DNA of 64,000 nucleotides from Kaistia geumhonensis (GTDB lineage Bacteria > Pseudomonadota > Alphaproteobacteria > Rhizobiales > Kaistiaceae). Under the pieces are notes generated by a model, which was not told the origin of the DNA, ran no database searches, and was given only the letters and a program-made list of their open reading frames with translations. Positions 29,434 to 39,154 of this stretch are shown here, in pieces (positions within the stretch are counted from its first letter, which is position 1; every line of letters starts with the position of its first letter). The position numbers and the translations under genes are program-made. The stretch covers positions 2,604,001 to 2,668,000 of the forward strand of contig NZ_JAUSWJ010000001.1 of the NCBI RefSeq assembly GCF_030815145.1, read 5' to 3'.

Positions 29434-30723
29434 TCACTCCTTGACGATCGACTTCAGCCGGCCGTCGGCCGTATCGAGGATCTGGTCGAGCGGCTTGCCC
29501 TGCCAGAGTTCCTGCGCGAAGGTCTGCATCACGCCCTCGCCCTCGACTTCGTTCAGCGCCGGGAAGATGCCGGCGGCATGGGTCGCCGTCGTCTTGCCGA
29601 TCGGCACGTAGTTCTCGAGCACATAGCCGCGCGAGGCCTGCTGCTTGAAATAATCGTTGGCGGCGATGGACTTGCGGGTCGGCAGCTGCCCGGTATTGCC
29701 CTTGGTCCAGAGCGGCGTCTGGTTCTTCGACCACCACTTCAGGAAGGTCTTTACCTCCTCCGGGTGCTTGGTCTGCTCGTAGACCATGATGTTGTTGACC
29801 CAGAAGATCGTGCCCTTGTCGCCATGCGGTCCGGCGAGGGGCGGCACGACGCCGATCTTGTCGGCCGCGTCGCCGGCCTGGGAGATCAGGCCGGGGCCGT
29901 CGAGCGTGAAGGCGCCCTGGCCGCGATTGAAGGCGCCGCGGCGATCGTCGGAATTGTAGCCCGTCGAGGCCGGGCTGACCGATCCGTCGGCGACCATGCC
30001 GGCGAGCGCCTCGAAGGCCTCGACATTGCGCTCGCTCTTGAGGTCGAGCTTGCGCTCCTCGTTGAAGAGACCGCCGCCATTGTTGAGGATGGCATTGTAG
30101 AGGAAGTGCGAGCCGCCGGTATCGCCGGAGGCGAGGATGCCGAACTTGCCGTCCTTGGTCGTCGCCTTGGCGGCCTCGCGCAGCTCGGCCCAGGTCGTCG
30201 GGACCTTGAGGCCTGCGGCGTCGAGCATGTCCTTGCGATAGAACCAGACGCGGATGTCGATGCCCCAGGGCAGCGCGACATAGTGATCGTCGTAGCGCAG
30301 CGTATCGACGGTTCCGGGCAGGAAATCGTCGAGATCGCCACTCGCCTTCATCTCCTCGATGAGGTCGTCGATCGGCCGGATGGCGCCGAGATCATAAAGC
30401 TGCACGGCCTGGTAGCCGGCGCCGGTCGATAGATCGGGCGCGGTTCCGGCGCTGATCGCGGTGACGAAGGTCTGGTACCAGTTGTTCCAGGGCACCGAGC
30501 GGTATTCGACCTGGATGCCCGGATTTTCCTTGTTGAACTCGGCGACGAGCTCCTTGGCTGCGTCGATATATTCCGGCGGACCCCAGATCATGTCCCAGAA
30601 ATTGAGTTTGACCGGGTCGGCCGCATAAGCGGTGACGGGCGAGAGACCGATGGCGAGGGCGGCCGCGAGGGATGCGAGGAGCCCTGCCCTGCCCCGCGCG
30701 GGGGCATTGCCTGATGTCTTCAT
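29434..30723 (-). CDS. Carbohydrate ABC importer solute-binding protein (family 1), LacI unit
   Basis: 429 aa. The signal peptide (basic start MKTSGNAPARGRAG, then a hydrophobic core) ends at TAYAAD near residue 34. The SBP_bac_1 body includes WDMIWGPPEY, WNNWYQTF and DLSTGAGYQ, with aromatic sugar contacts. GAAGGAAA precedes the ATG. It follows lacI by 114 nt on the same strand and should be the sugar receptor whose ligand also relieves LacI repression. Confidence 0.88.
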   Translation of the reverse strand: MKTSGNAPARGRAGLLASLAAALAIGLSPVTAYAADPVKLNFWDMIWGPPEYIDAAKELVAEFNKENPGIQVEYRSVPWNNWYQTFVTAISAGTAPDLSTGAGYQAVQLYDLGAIRPIDDLIEEMKASGDLDDFLPGTVDTLRYDDHYVALPWGIDIRVWFYRKDMLDAAGLKVPTTWAELREAAKATTKDGKFGILASGDTGGSHFLYNAILNNGGGLFNEERKLDLKSERNVEAFEALAGMVADGSVSPASTGYNSDDRRGAFNRGQGAFTLDGPGLISQAGDAADKIGVVPPLAGPHGDKGTIFWVNNIMVYEQTKHPEEVKTFLKWWSKNQTPLWTKGNTGQLPTRKSIAANDYFKQQASRGYVLENYVPIGKTTATHAAGIFPALNEVEGEGVMQTFAQELWQGKPLDQILDTADGRLKSIVKE

Positions 30724-30837
30724 GGCGTTTCCTTCTCCAGACGGGTGTCTTGTTATGTCTCCGGCGGCGTCGTTGCGCGCCGCGCGGGCCTTGACCGGTT
30801 CTGTCGGCTCCTGGCGTCTCCTTTCTCGTGAACCCTG

Positions 30838-31905
30838 TCAGCGTGTCGCGCGAACGGGCACCGGCCCGGTCGAATCGCGGATGACGAGCGAGGGCGCCAG
30901 CGTCACGGTGCGCGGCGCGATGTCGGGATCCTCGATCGAGGCGAGGGCGAGCTGGAAGGCGGTGAGGCCGAGTTCGGCCATGGGCTGCGCGACCGAGGTC
31001 AGGCGCGGCGTCAGCTGGCCCGCGATCGTATCGTCGAATCCGACCAGCGAGAGATCGTCCGGCACCCTGAGATGCGCCTCGTAGGCAGCGCGGAGGATGC
31101 CGCCGGCCAGCACGTCACAGCCGGCGATGATTGCTGTCGGCCGGTCCTTCAGCGCGAGAAGCGCGCGCGCATGGCCATACCCCTCGACATCGGAGCCATC
31201 CTCGAGGCGCACATATTCTCCGAGACGGACGAGGTCCGGATCGATGGCGACCCCGGCCCCGCGCAGCGCATCGAGATAGGTGTGCAGCCTGTCCTCCTCC
31301 AGAGAACGGGCCCGGACGCCGGGATGCGGAAAGAGGGCGGGGTCGCCGCCGATGAAGGCAATGCGGCGATGGCCGAATTGGAGGAGATGGGCCATCGCCG
31401 CCTCGATGCCGGCGACGTTGTCGACGAGCACCGCATGGGTATCGGCGGTCCGCTGCCGCTCGATCTGCACCACCGGCATGTCGGCGGCGCGCAGCATCGC
31501 GATGCTCTCGGCATCCACCGGATAGGTGAAGATCACGGCGTCGACCTGCCGCTCGATGAAGCGCTCGACGCCGAACCGCTCCTGCTCGCTGTTCTTGTTG
31601 TGGTTGAACAGGAAGGTCTTGTAGCCGTTGGCGAGCGCCTCGCGCTCCACGGCCCGCGCGACATGGGCGAAGAAGGGGTTGCTGGTGATCTCGATCAGGA
31701 GATGGCCGATGGTCAGGCTGCGCTGAGTCCTCAGGCCCCGTGCCATGACGTTCGGACGGTAGCCGACCGACTTCACCGCCGCCTCGACACGCTGGCGCGT
31801 CTCCTCGCCGACATAGCCGCTCGCCGACAGGACGCGCGCCACCGTGGCCTTCGAAACCCCGGCCTCGCGGGCGACATCCATGAGCGTGGCGGAGCGCAGT
31901 TTCAT
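30838..31905 (-). CDS. LacI-family transcriptional repressor
   Basis: 355 aa from the ATG at 31905, which places the helix-turn-helix (ATLMDVAREAGVSKATVARVL) at residues 6-26 as in all LacI proteins. A hinge region and a type I periplasmic-binding-protein effector domain follow, with GFDDT near residue 285. It heads the transport unit, and two operators with a central CG, as LacI proteins prefer, lie directly upstream. It very likely represses itself and the whole downstream unit in the absence of the imported sugar. Confidence 0.9.
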   Translation of the reverse strand: MKLRSATLMDVAREAGVSKATVARVLSASGYVGEETRQRVEAAVKSVGYRPNVMARGLRTQRSLTIGHLLIEITSNPFFAHVARAVEREALANGYKTFLFNHNKNSEQERFGVERFIERQVDAVIFTYPVDAESIAMLRAADMPVVQIERQRTADTHAVLVDNVAGIEAAMAHLLQFGHRRIAFIGGDPALFPHPGVRARSLEEDRLHTYLDALRGAGVAIDPDLVRLGEYVRLEDGSDVEGYGHARALLALKDRPTAIIAGCDVLAGGILRAAYEAHLRVPDDLSLVGFDDTIAGQLTPRLTSVAQPMAELGLTAFQLALASIEDPDIAPRTVTLAPSLVIRDSTGPVPVRATR

Positions 31906-31915
31906 CACCAAACCG

Positions 31916-31964
31916 TGTGAGATCGTTCTCACAGCACTATGAGAACGATCTCACAGGCTGACAA
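31916..31964 (-). promoter_or_regulatory. lacI-unit promoter with paired LacI operators
   Basis: TGTGAGATCGTTCTCA (31916-31931) and its perfect complement TGAGAACGATCTCACA (31940-31955) are separated by 8 nt. Each is itself a palindrome around TCG/CGA. On the minus strand TTGTCA (31964-31959), a 17-bp spacer and CATAGT (31941-31936) form a promoter, so one operator fills the spacer and the other covers the start site. Confidence 0.75.
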
Positions 31965-32084
31965 GCCGCTTTCGTCGCTGCACCGCAGCAGGCAAAGCCC
32001 CGGAGGCCCTCGCGCCCGATCAAGTCCGCGCGAGGGCGTCCTCCAGTCCCTTGAAGACGACCGGAAGCGGCGCATCTGGCGTGC

Positions 32085-33224
32085 ATGACCCGATCCATGC
32101 TCTCCCACGCACTCGCCGCCGCAATCCTCGCCACCACACTCGCAGCGCCCGCCACTGCCGCGTCGGTCAATGCCGGTGGCCGCCCCGCCACGACCGAGCT
32201 CCCCTTCGTCGCTACCGAGATCGCCAGTTTCGATACGCCCTGGGCGATCGCTTTCCTGCCCGACGGAAGGATGCTGGTGACCGAGAAGGGCGGCGCTCTG
32301 TTCGTCGTGAACCGGGACGGCCGCAAGACGCCGGTTGACGGCGTGCCGGCGGTGCAGGCCGGCGGCCAGAACGGCTTCCTCGATATCGCCGCGGCGCCGG
32401 ATCATCGCAGCAGCCGCCTCGTCTATCTCACCTATGTCGAGCCGGGGAACGGCGGCGCGCTTGCGCTCGCACGGGCGAAGCTGACCGTCGCCGGAACGCG
32501 CGGCGCGCTGCAGGATCTCACGGTGATCTGGCGCCAGACGCCGCGCGGCGGGGGCGGCCAGCCGGGCGGCATCATCGCCTTCGACCCGGATGGGCGGCAT
32601 CTCTTCCTCACGGTCGGCGATCGCATGCGGCCGGCAAGCGCGCAGGACGCCGACGCCGCGCGCGGCAAGGTATTGCGCCTCGCGCTCGACGGCTCGACGC
32701 CGCCTGACAATCCCGAGGCGTCGTCCGGCGGCGTGCGGGGCGAGACCTGGTCGACCGGCCATCGCAATCCTTACGGGCTCGCCTTCGACCCGAAGGGGCA
32801 GCTCTGGCTGAACGAGATGGGGCCGCGTGGCGGCGACGAGCTGAACCGGATCGAACCCGGCAGCAATTACGGCTGGCCGGTCGTCTCGAACGGCGACAAT
32901 TACAGCGGCACGCGGATTCCCCGCCACGCGACGCGGCCGGACTTCGCAGCGCCGGCGCTTTACTGGACGCCGGTCATCGCGCCGGCGGGGCTCGCCTTCT
33001 ACGACGCCGGGCTCTTTCCGGCCTGGCGCGGCTCGGCGCTCATCGGCGGCCTTGCCGTCGGTGCGCTGGTGCGGGTCGCGTTCGACGGCCAGGGGAATGC
33101 CGACGAGGTGGAACGCTTCGACATGGGTGCCCGCATCCGCGACGTCGCGGTCGGTCCCGACGGCGCCGTCTATGTCATCGAGGACGAAGCGCCGGGGCGC
33201 CTGTTGCGGCTCGCGCCGCGATGA
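32085..33224 (+). CDS. PQQ-dependent aldose sugar dehydrogenase (YliI/Asd-like, soluble)
   Basis: 379 aa with a signal peptide (MTRSMLSHAL start, cleavage after ATAA near residue 26), so periplasmic. The six-bladed propeller family is shown by FDTPWAIAFLPDGRMLVTEK, the STGHRNPYGLAFDP blade with its PQQ-site His-Arg-Asn, and NEMGPRGGDELN. Such enzymes oxidise aldoses to lactones with PQQ, feeding the respiratory chain. It is divergent from lacI (179 nt) and could supply aldonic acids to the island's dehydratases (inference). PQQ biosynthesis genes are not in the window. Confidence 0.85.
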   Translation: MTRSMLSHALAAAILATTLAAPATAASVNAGGRPATTELPFVATEIASFDTPWAIAFLPDGRMLVTEKGGALFVVNRDGRKTPVDGVPAVQAGGQNGFLDIAAAPDHRSSRLVYLTYVEPGNGGALALARAKLTVAGTRGALQDLTVIWRQTPRGGGGQPGGIIAFDPDGRHLFLTVGDRMRPASAQDADAARGKVLRLALDGSTPPDNPEASSGGVRGETWSTGHRNPYGLAFDPKGQLWLNEMGPRGGDELNRIEPGSNYGWPVVSNGDNYSGTRIPRHATRPDFAAPALYWTPVIAPAGLAFYDAGLFPAWRGSALIGGLAVGALVRVAFDGQGNADEVERFDMGARIRDVAVGPDGAVYVIEDEAPGRLLRLAPR

Positions 33225-33244
33225 AGCTTCCTTGGAGGCTCCCT

Positions 33245-33259
33245 TGCGATCTCATCGCA
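33245..33259. promoter_or_regulatory. Candidate OhrR operator
   Basis: TGCGAT-CTC-ATCGCA is a perfect 6-bp inverted repeat 20 nt before the ohrR ATG, in the short gap after the aldose dehydrogenase. It overlaps a TTGCGA -35-like hexamer, fitting autorepression. Confidence 0.5.
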
Positions 33260-33279
33260 CGCGACCTATCTGGAGCATC

Positions 33280-33759
33280 ATGAGTGAGCGGGACGGATCG
33301 GAGCGTGAAAGGAGGGGTGGCGAGGCGCCTTCGCTGACGCTCGGCTCGTTCATCTGCTTCGCGCTCTATTCAACCAGCCACGCCTTCAGCCGCCTTTACC
33401 GGCCACTGCTCGACCCGCTCGGCCTCACCTATCCCCAGTTCCTCGCCATGGTGGCGCTGTGGGAGAAGGACGATCAGACTGTGGGCGAACTCGGCGCGCG
33501 GCTGCTGCTCGAATCCAACACGCTGACGCCGCTGCTGAAGCGGCTCGAAAGTCTCGGCCATGTCGTGCGCCGTCGCGACGCGGATGACGAGCGCCAGGTC
33601 CGCATTCGCCTGACCGAAGGCGGTCGGGCGCTCGAATCGCAGGCCCGAGACGTGCCCCGCTGCATCGGCGAGGCGCTCGGAATGACCGCGGAAGAAGCCG
33701 AGGCGCTCACGGCCTCGGTCACGGCCCTGCGTCGCCGGCTCGAGGCCGCGGCCGGCTGA
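33280..33759 (+). CDS. OhrR-type MarR-family peroxide-sensing repressor
   Basis: 159 aa. It carries the OhrR signature CFALYSTSH with the peroxidatic Cys26 and the nearby Tyr30, then the LDPLGLTYPQFLAMVALWE winged-helix start. Cys128 matches the second Cys of two-Cys OhrRs such as that of Xanthomonas (C22/C127), so oxidation should give an inter-subunit disulfide and release DNA. The usual target, ohr, is absent; instead msrB follows 61 nt downstream. TGGAG lies 4 nt before the ATG. The N-terminal tail of about 17 charged residues is longer than usual. Confidence 0.88.
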   Translation: MSERDGSERERRGGEAPSLTLGSFICFALYSTSHAFSRLYRPLLDPLGLTYPQFLAMVALWEKDDQTVGELGARLLLESNTLTPLLKRLESLGHVVRRRDADDERQVRIRLTEGGRALESQARDVPRCIGEALGMTAEEAEALTASVTALRRRLEAAAG

Positions 33760-33820
33760 TTCCTGTTCCGGCGCGCCGGCGCGTGCCGCTTGTCCTGTCC
33801 TTTCCGACGAGGAGGTGACC

Positions 33821-34222
33821 ATGCTCGAAAGACATTTTCCGGTGACGCACAGCGACGAGGAGTGGCGCAGCCTGCTGACGCCCGAGCAGTATCGCGTGAT
33901 GCGCCGGCACGGCACGGAGTATCCCGGCAGCTGTGCCCTCTTGCACGAGAAGCGCGCCGGCACCTTCACCTGCGCCGGCTGCGGCCAGCCGCTGTTCGCC
34001 TCGGGCGGCAAGTTCGAGAGCGGCACCGGCTGGCCGAGCTTCAACGACCCCATCGAAGGCGCAGTGGAGACCGACACCGACCGCAGCCACGGCATGGTGC
34101 GGACCGAGGTCCACTGCGCGCGCTGTGGCAGCCATCTCGGCCACGTCTTCGACGACGGCCCCGCGCCGACCTATCTGCGCTACTGCATCAACGGCGTGGC
34201 GATGAACTTCGAGCCGGCCTGA
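33821..34222 (+). CDS. msrB: Peptide-methionine (R)-S-oxide reductase MsrB
   Basis: 133 aa, a single-domain MsrB that reduces methionine-R-sulfoxide with thioredoxin. The zinc site is C51/C54 and C99/C102, and the catalytic Cys122 is in RYCIN, next to the conserved GTGWPSF substrate loop. GGAGG lies 5 nt before the ATG at 33821; the GTG at 33815 overlaps that site and is rejected. The OhrR-type gene upstream suggests peroxide-inducible expression, and trxA at 58 kb could supply electrons. Confidence 0.92.
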   Translation: MLERHFPVTHSDEEWRSLLTPEQYRVMRRHGTEYPGSCALLHEKRAGTFTCAGCGQPLFASGGKFESGTGWPSFNDPIEGAVETDTDRSHGMVRTEVHCARCGSHLGHVFDDGPAPTYLRYCINGVAMNFEPA

Positions 34223-34237
34223 CGCGAGGCTCCGGAC

Positions 34238-34639
34238 TCAGTCGGCCATCGGCGTCGCGAGCGGCAGGATATGCCGCCGCGACAGCTCGGCCAGCGGTCG
34301 ATCCGGCGCCGACGGATCGACCAGCGCGATCTCGGCGATCTCGGCACCCGGCTTGGCGCCGCCGGCATAGGGGACGCGGAAGAGGTCCGCCACGACCGTG
34401 AATCCGGCCTCGTTGGCAGCGGGCGCCGAGAAGCGGCCGAGCGGCTCCAGGCTCTCGGCCGCGACGACGAGGCCAAGTTCCTCGCCGAGTTCGCGGATCA
34501 ATGCCGCCGCCGGGCTTTCGCCCTGCTCGATCTTGCCGCCCGGCTGCATGAACACGGCGGCGCCCTGCTTGCGCACGACGAGCGCCCGTCCGTCCGCATC
34601 GACGATCAGCCCCGCCGCGATCCGAATCACCTGGTCCAC
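34238..34639 (-). CDS. NUDIX hydrolase
   Basis: 133 aa from a GTG at 34639 (AGGAG upstream). A full NUDIX box is present: GGKIEQGES, then RELGEELG, matching GX5EX7REUXEEXGU. Such enzymes hydrolyse nucleoside diphosphate derivatives, often oxidised nucleotides or ADP-sugars. It converges on msrB with a 15-nt gap. The substrate is not determinable from sequence. Confidence 0.87.
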   Translation of the reverse strand: MDQVIRIAAGLIVDADGRALVVRKQGAAVFMQPGGKIEQGESPAAALIRELGEELGLVVAAESLEPLGRFSAPAANEAGFTVVADLFRVPYAGGAKPGAEIAEIALVDPSAPDRPLAELSRRHILPLATPMAD

Positions 34640-34778
34640 GCGATTGCTCCTGTCCCGATGGCCGGAGCCTAACTCGCCTGTGCACGGCGGGCGAGGCTTC
34701 CAACAGGGTCGCGCTTCCTGCACAATGCGCGTGCGGCGGGCTCTCCCCGCGGCGTGGAAGGCAGTCGGGGAATTTGCG

Positions 34779-35945
34779 ATGACGAAGGGCGGTCGAAACC
34801 TCGTGACGGGGGCGGCGCGGCATGCACCGCGGCTCGGCGCGGCGATGATGGTGGCGGCTCTCCTTCTCGCTCCGCCTTCCTCGGCCTTCGCCCAGACCAC
34901 GCCCGATGCGGCGCAGCCGGTTCGGGTCGGTACGGTCGCCGCGGAGCTGAAGCCGATCAATCCGGCCAAGGAATTCGTCGGCCGCATCGAGGCCAAGGAG
35001 CGGGTCGAGATCCGCGCCCGCGTCACCGGCTACCTGCAGGACGTCCTCTTCAAGGACGGGCAGATGGTCAAGGAAGGCGACCTCCTTTACCGGATCGAGC
35101 GCGAACCCTTCGAGGCCGCCCTGTCGCAGGCCGAGGGATCGCTCGACAAGGCGCGCGGCCAGGCCGCCTTCGCCGATGCGCAGCTCGCCCGCGCCGAGGA
35201 ACTGCTGAAGTCGCAGACCGGCACGCAGGCGACCCGCGACCAGCGCCTCGCCGAGCAGCTCACCGCGAAGGGCGACGTCGTGATCGGCGAATCCAATGTC
35301 GCGAATGCCCGCATCAATCTCGGCTATACCGAGATTCGATCGCCGATCGCCGGCTTGATCGGGCGCACCAGCGTCACCCGCGGCAATGTCGTCGGGCCGA
35401 ACAGCGGGGTGCTGACGACCATCGTCAGCCAGGACCCCATGTATGTGACCATTCCCGTCAGCCAGCGCGAGTTCCTGTCGCTGCAGGAGGAGGACCGCGC
35501 CCGCGGCGGCGACCTGCTGGAAGCGATCATCCGCTTCTCGGACGGCTCCCTCTACGACCAGACCGGAAAGATCGACTTCATCGGCGTCACGGTCGACCGC
35601 GCCACCGACAGCGTCACCGTGCGCGCCGTCGTGCCCAATCCGAAGGGGCGGCTGATCGACGGGCAGCTCGTCAACGTCTCGCTGCAGCTCGAGGCGCCGG
35701 TCGAGCAGATCGTCATCCCGCAGGCGGCGCTGATCGCCGACCAGAAGGGCGTCTATGTCTTCGTCGTCGAGGACGGCAAGGCAGCCGTCCGCCGCGTGAC
35801 GCTCGGAACCGAGAGCGGAACCGGCGCCACCGTCGAGAGCGGCCTCGAGCCGGGCGACCAGGTGATCGTCGAGGGCATGACGACGCTGCGCCCCGGCACC
35901 CCGGTCGCGCCCTATCCGGCGGCGACGCTCCCGGGCGCGGGCTGA
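34779..35945 (+). CDS. RND efflux membrane fusion protein (periplasmic adaptor, AcrA/MexA-like)
   Basis: 388 aa. The leader [11 protein letters not shown] plus hydrophobic core ends at SAFAQ near residue 38. The adaptor order is clear: barrel-sandwich strand [18 protein letters not shown], a helical hairpin around residues 105-165, the [13 protein letters not shown] closing strand, a beta-barrel and a membrane-proximal domain ending in the [11 protein letters not shown] motif. It bridges the inner-membrane pump encoded 4 nt downstream to an outer-membrane channel not encoded here. GGGGA precedes the chosen ATG; an upstream in-frame ATG exists but would bury the signal peptide. Confidence 0.9.
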   Translation: MTKGGRNLVTGAARHAPRLGAAMMVAALLLAPPSSAFAQTTPDAAQPVRVGTVAAELKPINPAKEFVGRIEAKERVEIRARVTGYLQDVLFKDGQMVKEGDLLYRIEREPFEAALSQAEGSLDKARGQAAFADAQLARAEELLKSQTGTQATRDQRLAEQLTAKGDVVIGESNVANARINLGYTEIRSPIAGLIGRTSVTRGNVVGPNSGVLTTIVSQDPMYVTIPVSQREFLSLQEEDRARGGDLLEAIIRFSDGSLYDQTGKIDFIGVTVDRATDSVTVRAVVPNPKGRLIDGQLVNVSLQLEAPVEQIVIPQAALIADQKGVYVFVVEDGKAAVRRVTLGTESGTGATVESGLEPGDQVIVEGMTTLRPGTPVAPYPAATLPGAG

Positions 35946-35949
35946 CGCC

Positions 35950-38900
35950 ATGATCTCCTCGCTCTTCGTCGACCGACCCCGCTTCGCCATCGTCATCGCA
36001 CTGATCACCGTCGTCGCCGGCGCTCTGTCGCTGATGGCGATCCCGATCGCGCAATATCCCGACATCGTGCCGCCGCAGGTGTCGGTCACCACCTTCTATC
36101 CCGGCGCCTCGGCGTCGGTCGTCGAGTCCACGGTCGCCCAGCCGCTCGAAAGCCAGATCGTCGGCGTCGACAAGGCGATCTACATGAAGAGCGTCTCGGG
36201 CAATGACGGCAGCTACACGCTGACCGTCTCGTTCGAGCTCGGCACCGATCCCGACATCAACGCGGTCAACGTCAACAACCGCGTCCAGGTCGCGCTCTCC
36301 AAACTGCCGCAGGACGTGCAGAAGCAGGGCGTCACGGTCAAGAAGCAGTCCTCGGCGCTGCTCGGCGTGATCGCGCTGACCTCGCCGAAGGGCACTAACG
36401 ACGAACTCTTCATCTCCAACTACGCGACGATCAATCTCGTCGACGACATCCGCGCCACCGCCGGCGTCGGCGACGCACGCCTGTTCGGCCCGCAGGACTA
36501 TGCGATGCGGGCCTGGGTGCAGACCGACCGGCTGACCGGCCTCGGCCTCACCACGGCCGATGTCGTCAACGCCATCCGCAGCCAGAACGTGCAGGCCGCC
36601 GTCGGCCGCATCGGCGCGCGGCCGGTCTCGGACGACCAGCAGCTGCAGCTCAACATCCAGACCAAGGGCCGCCTCTCGTCCGTCGACGACTTCAACAAGA
36701 TCGTCATCCGCACCAATCCCGACGGATCGGTTCTGCGCCTCTCCGACGTCGCCCGGGTCGAACTTGGCGCCGCCAATCTCGACCGCTCGACCCGCCTGAA
36801 CGGCCAGCCCGCGACGCTGATCGGCATCTACCAGTCGCCCGGCGCCAACGCGCTGTCGACGCTCGCCGCCGTCGAGGCGAAGCTCAACGAAGCGCAGAAG
36901 AACTTCCCCGACGACCTCATCTGGAAGGTCACCTACGACCCGACCACCTTCGTGACCGCCACGATCGAGGTCGTCGAGCACACGCTCGTCGAGGCCTTCA
37001 TCCTCGTCGTGCTGGTCGTGTTCCTGTTCCTCGGCAATCTGCGCGCCACGCTGATCCCGACGCTCGCCGTACCCGTCAGCCTCATCGGCACCTTCATCGT
37101 TCTGAACGCGGTCGGCTATTCGGCGAACACCGTCTCGCTGCTCGCCCTCATCCTCGCCATCGGCATCGTTGTCGACGACGCGATCGTCGTCGTCGAGGCC
37201 GTCGAGGCCAAGATGGCCGAGAAGCCGGAGCTCTCGCCGGCAGAGGCTACCAAGGAGGCGATGCGCGAGATCACGGCGCCGATCATCGGCATCACGCTGG
37301 TGCTGCTGTCGGTCTTCGTGCCGGTCGCCTTCCTGGGCGGCATCACGGGCGAACTGTTCCGCCAGTTCGCCGTGACCGTCGCGGTGTCGATGTTCCTCTC
37401 CGCGATCAACGCGCTGACGCTGTCGCCGGCGCTCTGCGCGATCCTGCTGAAGCCCCATCACGGTCCGCGCCGCGGCCCGATCGGCGCCGTCATGCGCGGC
37501 ATCGACCATGTCCGCGACACCTATGGCACGCTGGTGGCGAAGCTGGTGCGCGTCGCGATCCTGGGCCTCGTGATGGTCGCGGCCTCGCTCGCCGGCATCT
37601 ATGGCCTCGCGAAGATCACGCCCACCGGTTTCCTCCCCGAGGAAGACCAGGGGGCCTTCTTCGTGCTCGTGCAGACGCCCGACGGCGCCTCGATCGGCCG
37701 CACCGGCGCGGTCGTCTCGCAGGTGGAGGAGATCCTCAAGCAGGAGCCGACGATCGCCGACTATTCCTCGATCATCGGCCTCAACTTCGTCGACAGCTAT
37801 TCGCAGCCCAACGCGGCCTTCGTCATCGTCTCGCTGAAGCCGTTCGACGAGCGGACGGAGCCCTCCGAGTCGGCGGCCGCCATCATGGCACGCCTGACCC
37901 CGAAGCTCGCCACCGTCACCGGAGGCCGTGCGCTGCCGCTGGCGCCGCCGCCGATCATCGGCCTCGGCACGGGCGGCGGCTTCACCTATGTGCTCAGGGC
38001 GCTGTCGAACAACGACCCGGCGGCGCTGGCGCAGGTGCTGCGCGGCCTTCTCGTCGCCGCCAACCAGGATCCGCAGCTGACGCGCGTGTTCTCGTCCTTC
38101 TCGGCCTCCAACCCGTCGATCTTCCTCGATATCGACCGCGACAAGGCGCAGATCCTCGGCGTCGACATCTCCGACATCTTCTCCGCGCTGCAGACCTCGC
38201 TCGGCGGCGCCTATGTCAACGACATGAACCTGTTCGGCCGCACCTGGCAGGTTCAGGTCCAGGCCGAGGCATCGGACCGCAAGTCGATCGGCGATATCAG
38301 CCGCATCAACGTCCGCAGCAAGACGGGCGAGATGATCGCGCTCAGAAGCCTCGTCGAGACGCGCGTGGTGCTCGGGCCGCAGGCGCTGATCCGGTACAAC
38401 AACAAGCTGGCCGTCACCGTTCAAGGCAGTCCGGCGCCCGGCGTCTCGTCAGGTCAGGCCCTGGCCGCGATGGAAGGCGTGGCCGCTGCCTCGCTCCCCG
38501 CCGGCTATGGCGGCGAATGGACCGACATCTCCTTCCAGGAGAAGCGGGCCGAGGGCCAGACGCCGGTCATTCTCGGCTTCGCGGTGTTGTTTGCCTTCCT
38601 GTTCCTCGTCGCCCTCTACGAGAGCTGGACGATCCCGGTGCCGGTGCTGCTGTCGGTGACGGTGGGCATTCTCGGCGCCTTCATCGCGCTCGTGCTCGGG
38701 CATCTGACGCTCGACCTCTATGCCCAGATCGGCCTCATCGTGCTGATCGGCCTCGCCGCGAAGAACGGCATCCTGATCGTCGAGTTCGCCAAGGAGCGGC
38801 GCGAACATGGCATGCCGCTTCTGGACGCGGCGATCGAGGGCGCGCGGCTGCGCTTCCGTCCCGTGATGATGACGTCCTTCGCCTTCATCCTCGGCCTCGT

Positions 38901-39132
38901 TCCGCTCGTCTTCGGCAGCGGCGCGGCGATGCTGGCGCGTCGCAACGTCTCCTCGCCGGTGTTCGGCGGCATGCTCGCCGCCTCGATCCTCGGCATCTTC
39001 GCCATTCCCGCGCTCTACGTCACCTTCCAGGCGCTGCGCGAGAAGGTGAAGGGTACCGGCAAGACCGGAGGCAAGACGGGCGACAAGACGGGCGGCCCCG
39101 CCGGGGGCAGCGCAGCGCCCGAGGCGCACTGA
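35950..39132 (+). CDS. RND multidrug efflux permease (HAE1/AcrB type)
   Basis: 1060 aa, the usual AcrB size, with twelve helices and two large periplasmic loops. The paired acidic residues of helix 4 ([12 protein letters not shown]) that carry protons are intact, as is the GFLPEEDQG porter motif. HAE1 pumps export lipophilic drugs and detergents as homotrimers. It is coupled to the adaptor gene. The C-terminus carries a short Lys-Thr-Gly repeat ([12 protein letters not shown]) and a Gly/Ala tail not needed by the family. No local regulator is adjacent; the nearest candidate is none on the same strand. Confidence 0.93.
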   Translation: MISSLFVDRPRFAIVIALITVVAGALSLMAIPIAQYPDIVPPQVSVTTFYPGASASVVESTVAQPLESQIVGVDKAIYMKSVSGNDGSYTLTVSFELGTDPDINAVNVNNRVQVALSKLPQDVQKQGVTVKKQSSALLGVIALTSPKGTNDELFISNYATINLVDDIRATAGVGDARLFGPQDYAMRAWVQTDRLTGLGLTTADVVNAIRSQNVQAAVGRIGARPVSDDQQLQLNIQTKGRLSSVDDFNKIVIRTNPDGSVLRLSDVARVELGAANLDRSTRLNGQPATLIGIYQSPGANALSTLAAVEAKLNEAQKNFPDDLIWKVTYDPTTFVTATIEVVEHTLVEAFILVVLVVFLFLGNLRATLIPTLAVPVSLIGTFIVLNAVGYSANTVSLLALILAIGIVVDDAIVVVEAVEAKMAEKPELSPAEATKEAMREITAPIIGITLVLLSVFVPVAFLGGITGELFRQFAVTVAVSMFLSAINALTLSPALCAILLKPHHGPRRGPIGAVMRGIDHVRDTYGTLVAKLVRVAILGLVMVAASLAGIYGLAKITPTGFLPEEDQGAFFVLVQTPDGASIGRTGAVVSQVEEILKQEPTIADYSSIIGLNFVDSYSQPNAAFVIVSLKPFDERTEPSESAAAIMARLTPKLATVTGGRALPLAPPPIIGLGTGGGFTYVLRALSNNDPAALAQVLRGLLVAANQDPQLTRVFSSFSASNPSIFLDIDRDKAQILGVDISDIFSALQTSLGGAYVNDMNLFGRTWQVQVQAEASDRKSIGDISRINVRSKTGEMIALRSLVETRVVLGPQALIRYNNKLAVTVQGSPAPGVSSGQALAAMEGVAAASLPAGYGGEWTDISFQEKRAEGQTPVILGFAVLFAFLFLVALYESWTIPVPVLLSVTVGILGAFIALVLGHLTLDLYAQIGLIVLIGLAAKNGILIVEFAKERREHGMPLLDAAIEGARLRFRPVMMTSFAFILGLVPLVFGSGAAMLARRNVSSPVFGGMLAASILGIFAIPALYVTFQALREKVKGTGKTGGKTGDKTGGPAGGSAAPEAH

Positions 39133-39154
39133 GCGGCAGAGAGCGCGTGGCGCG

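Noticed and set aside
33815-33820. A GTG start for msrB at 33815
   Set aside because: It overlaps the GGAGG ribosome site that serves the ATG at 33821.
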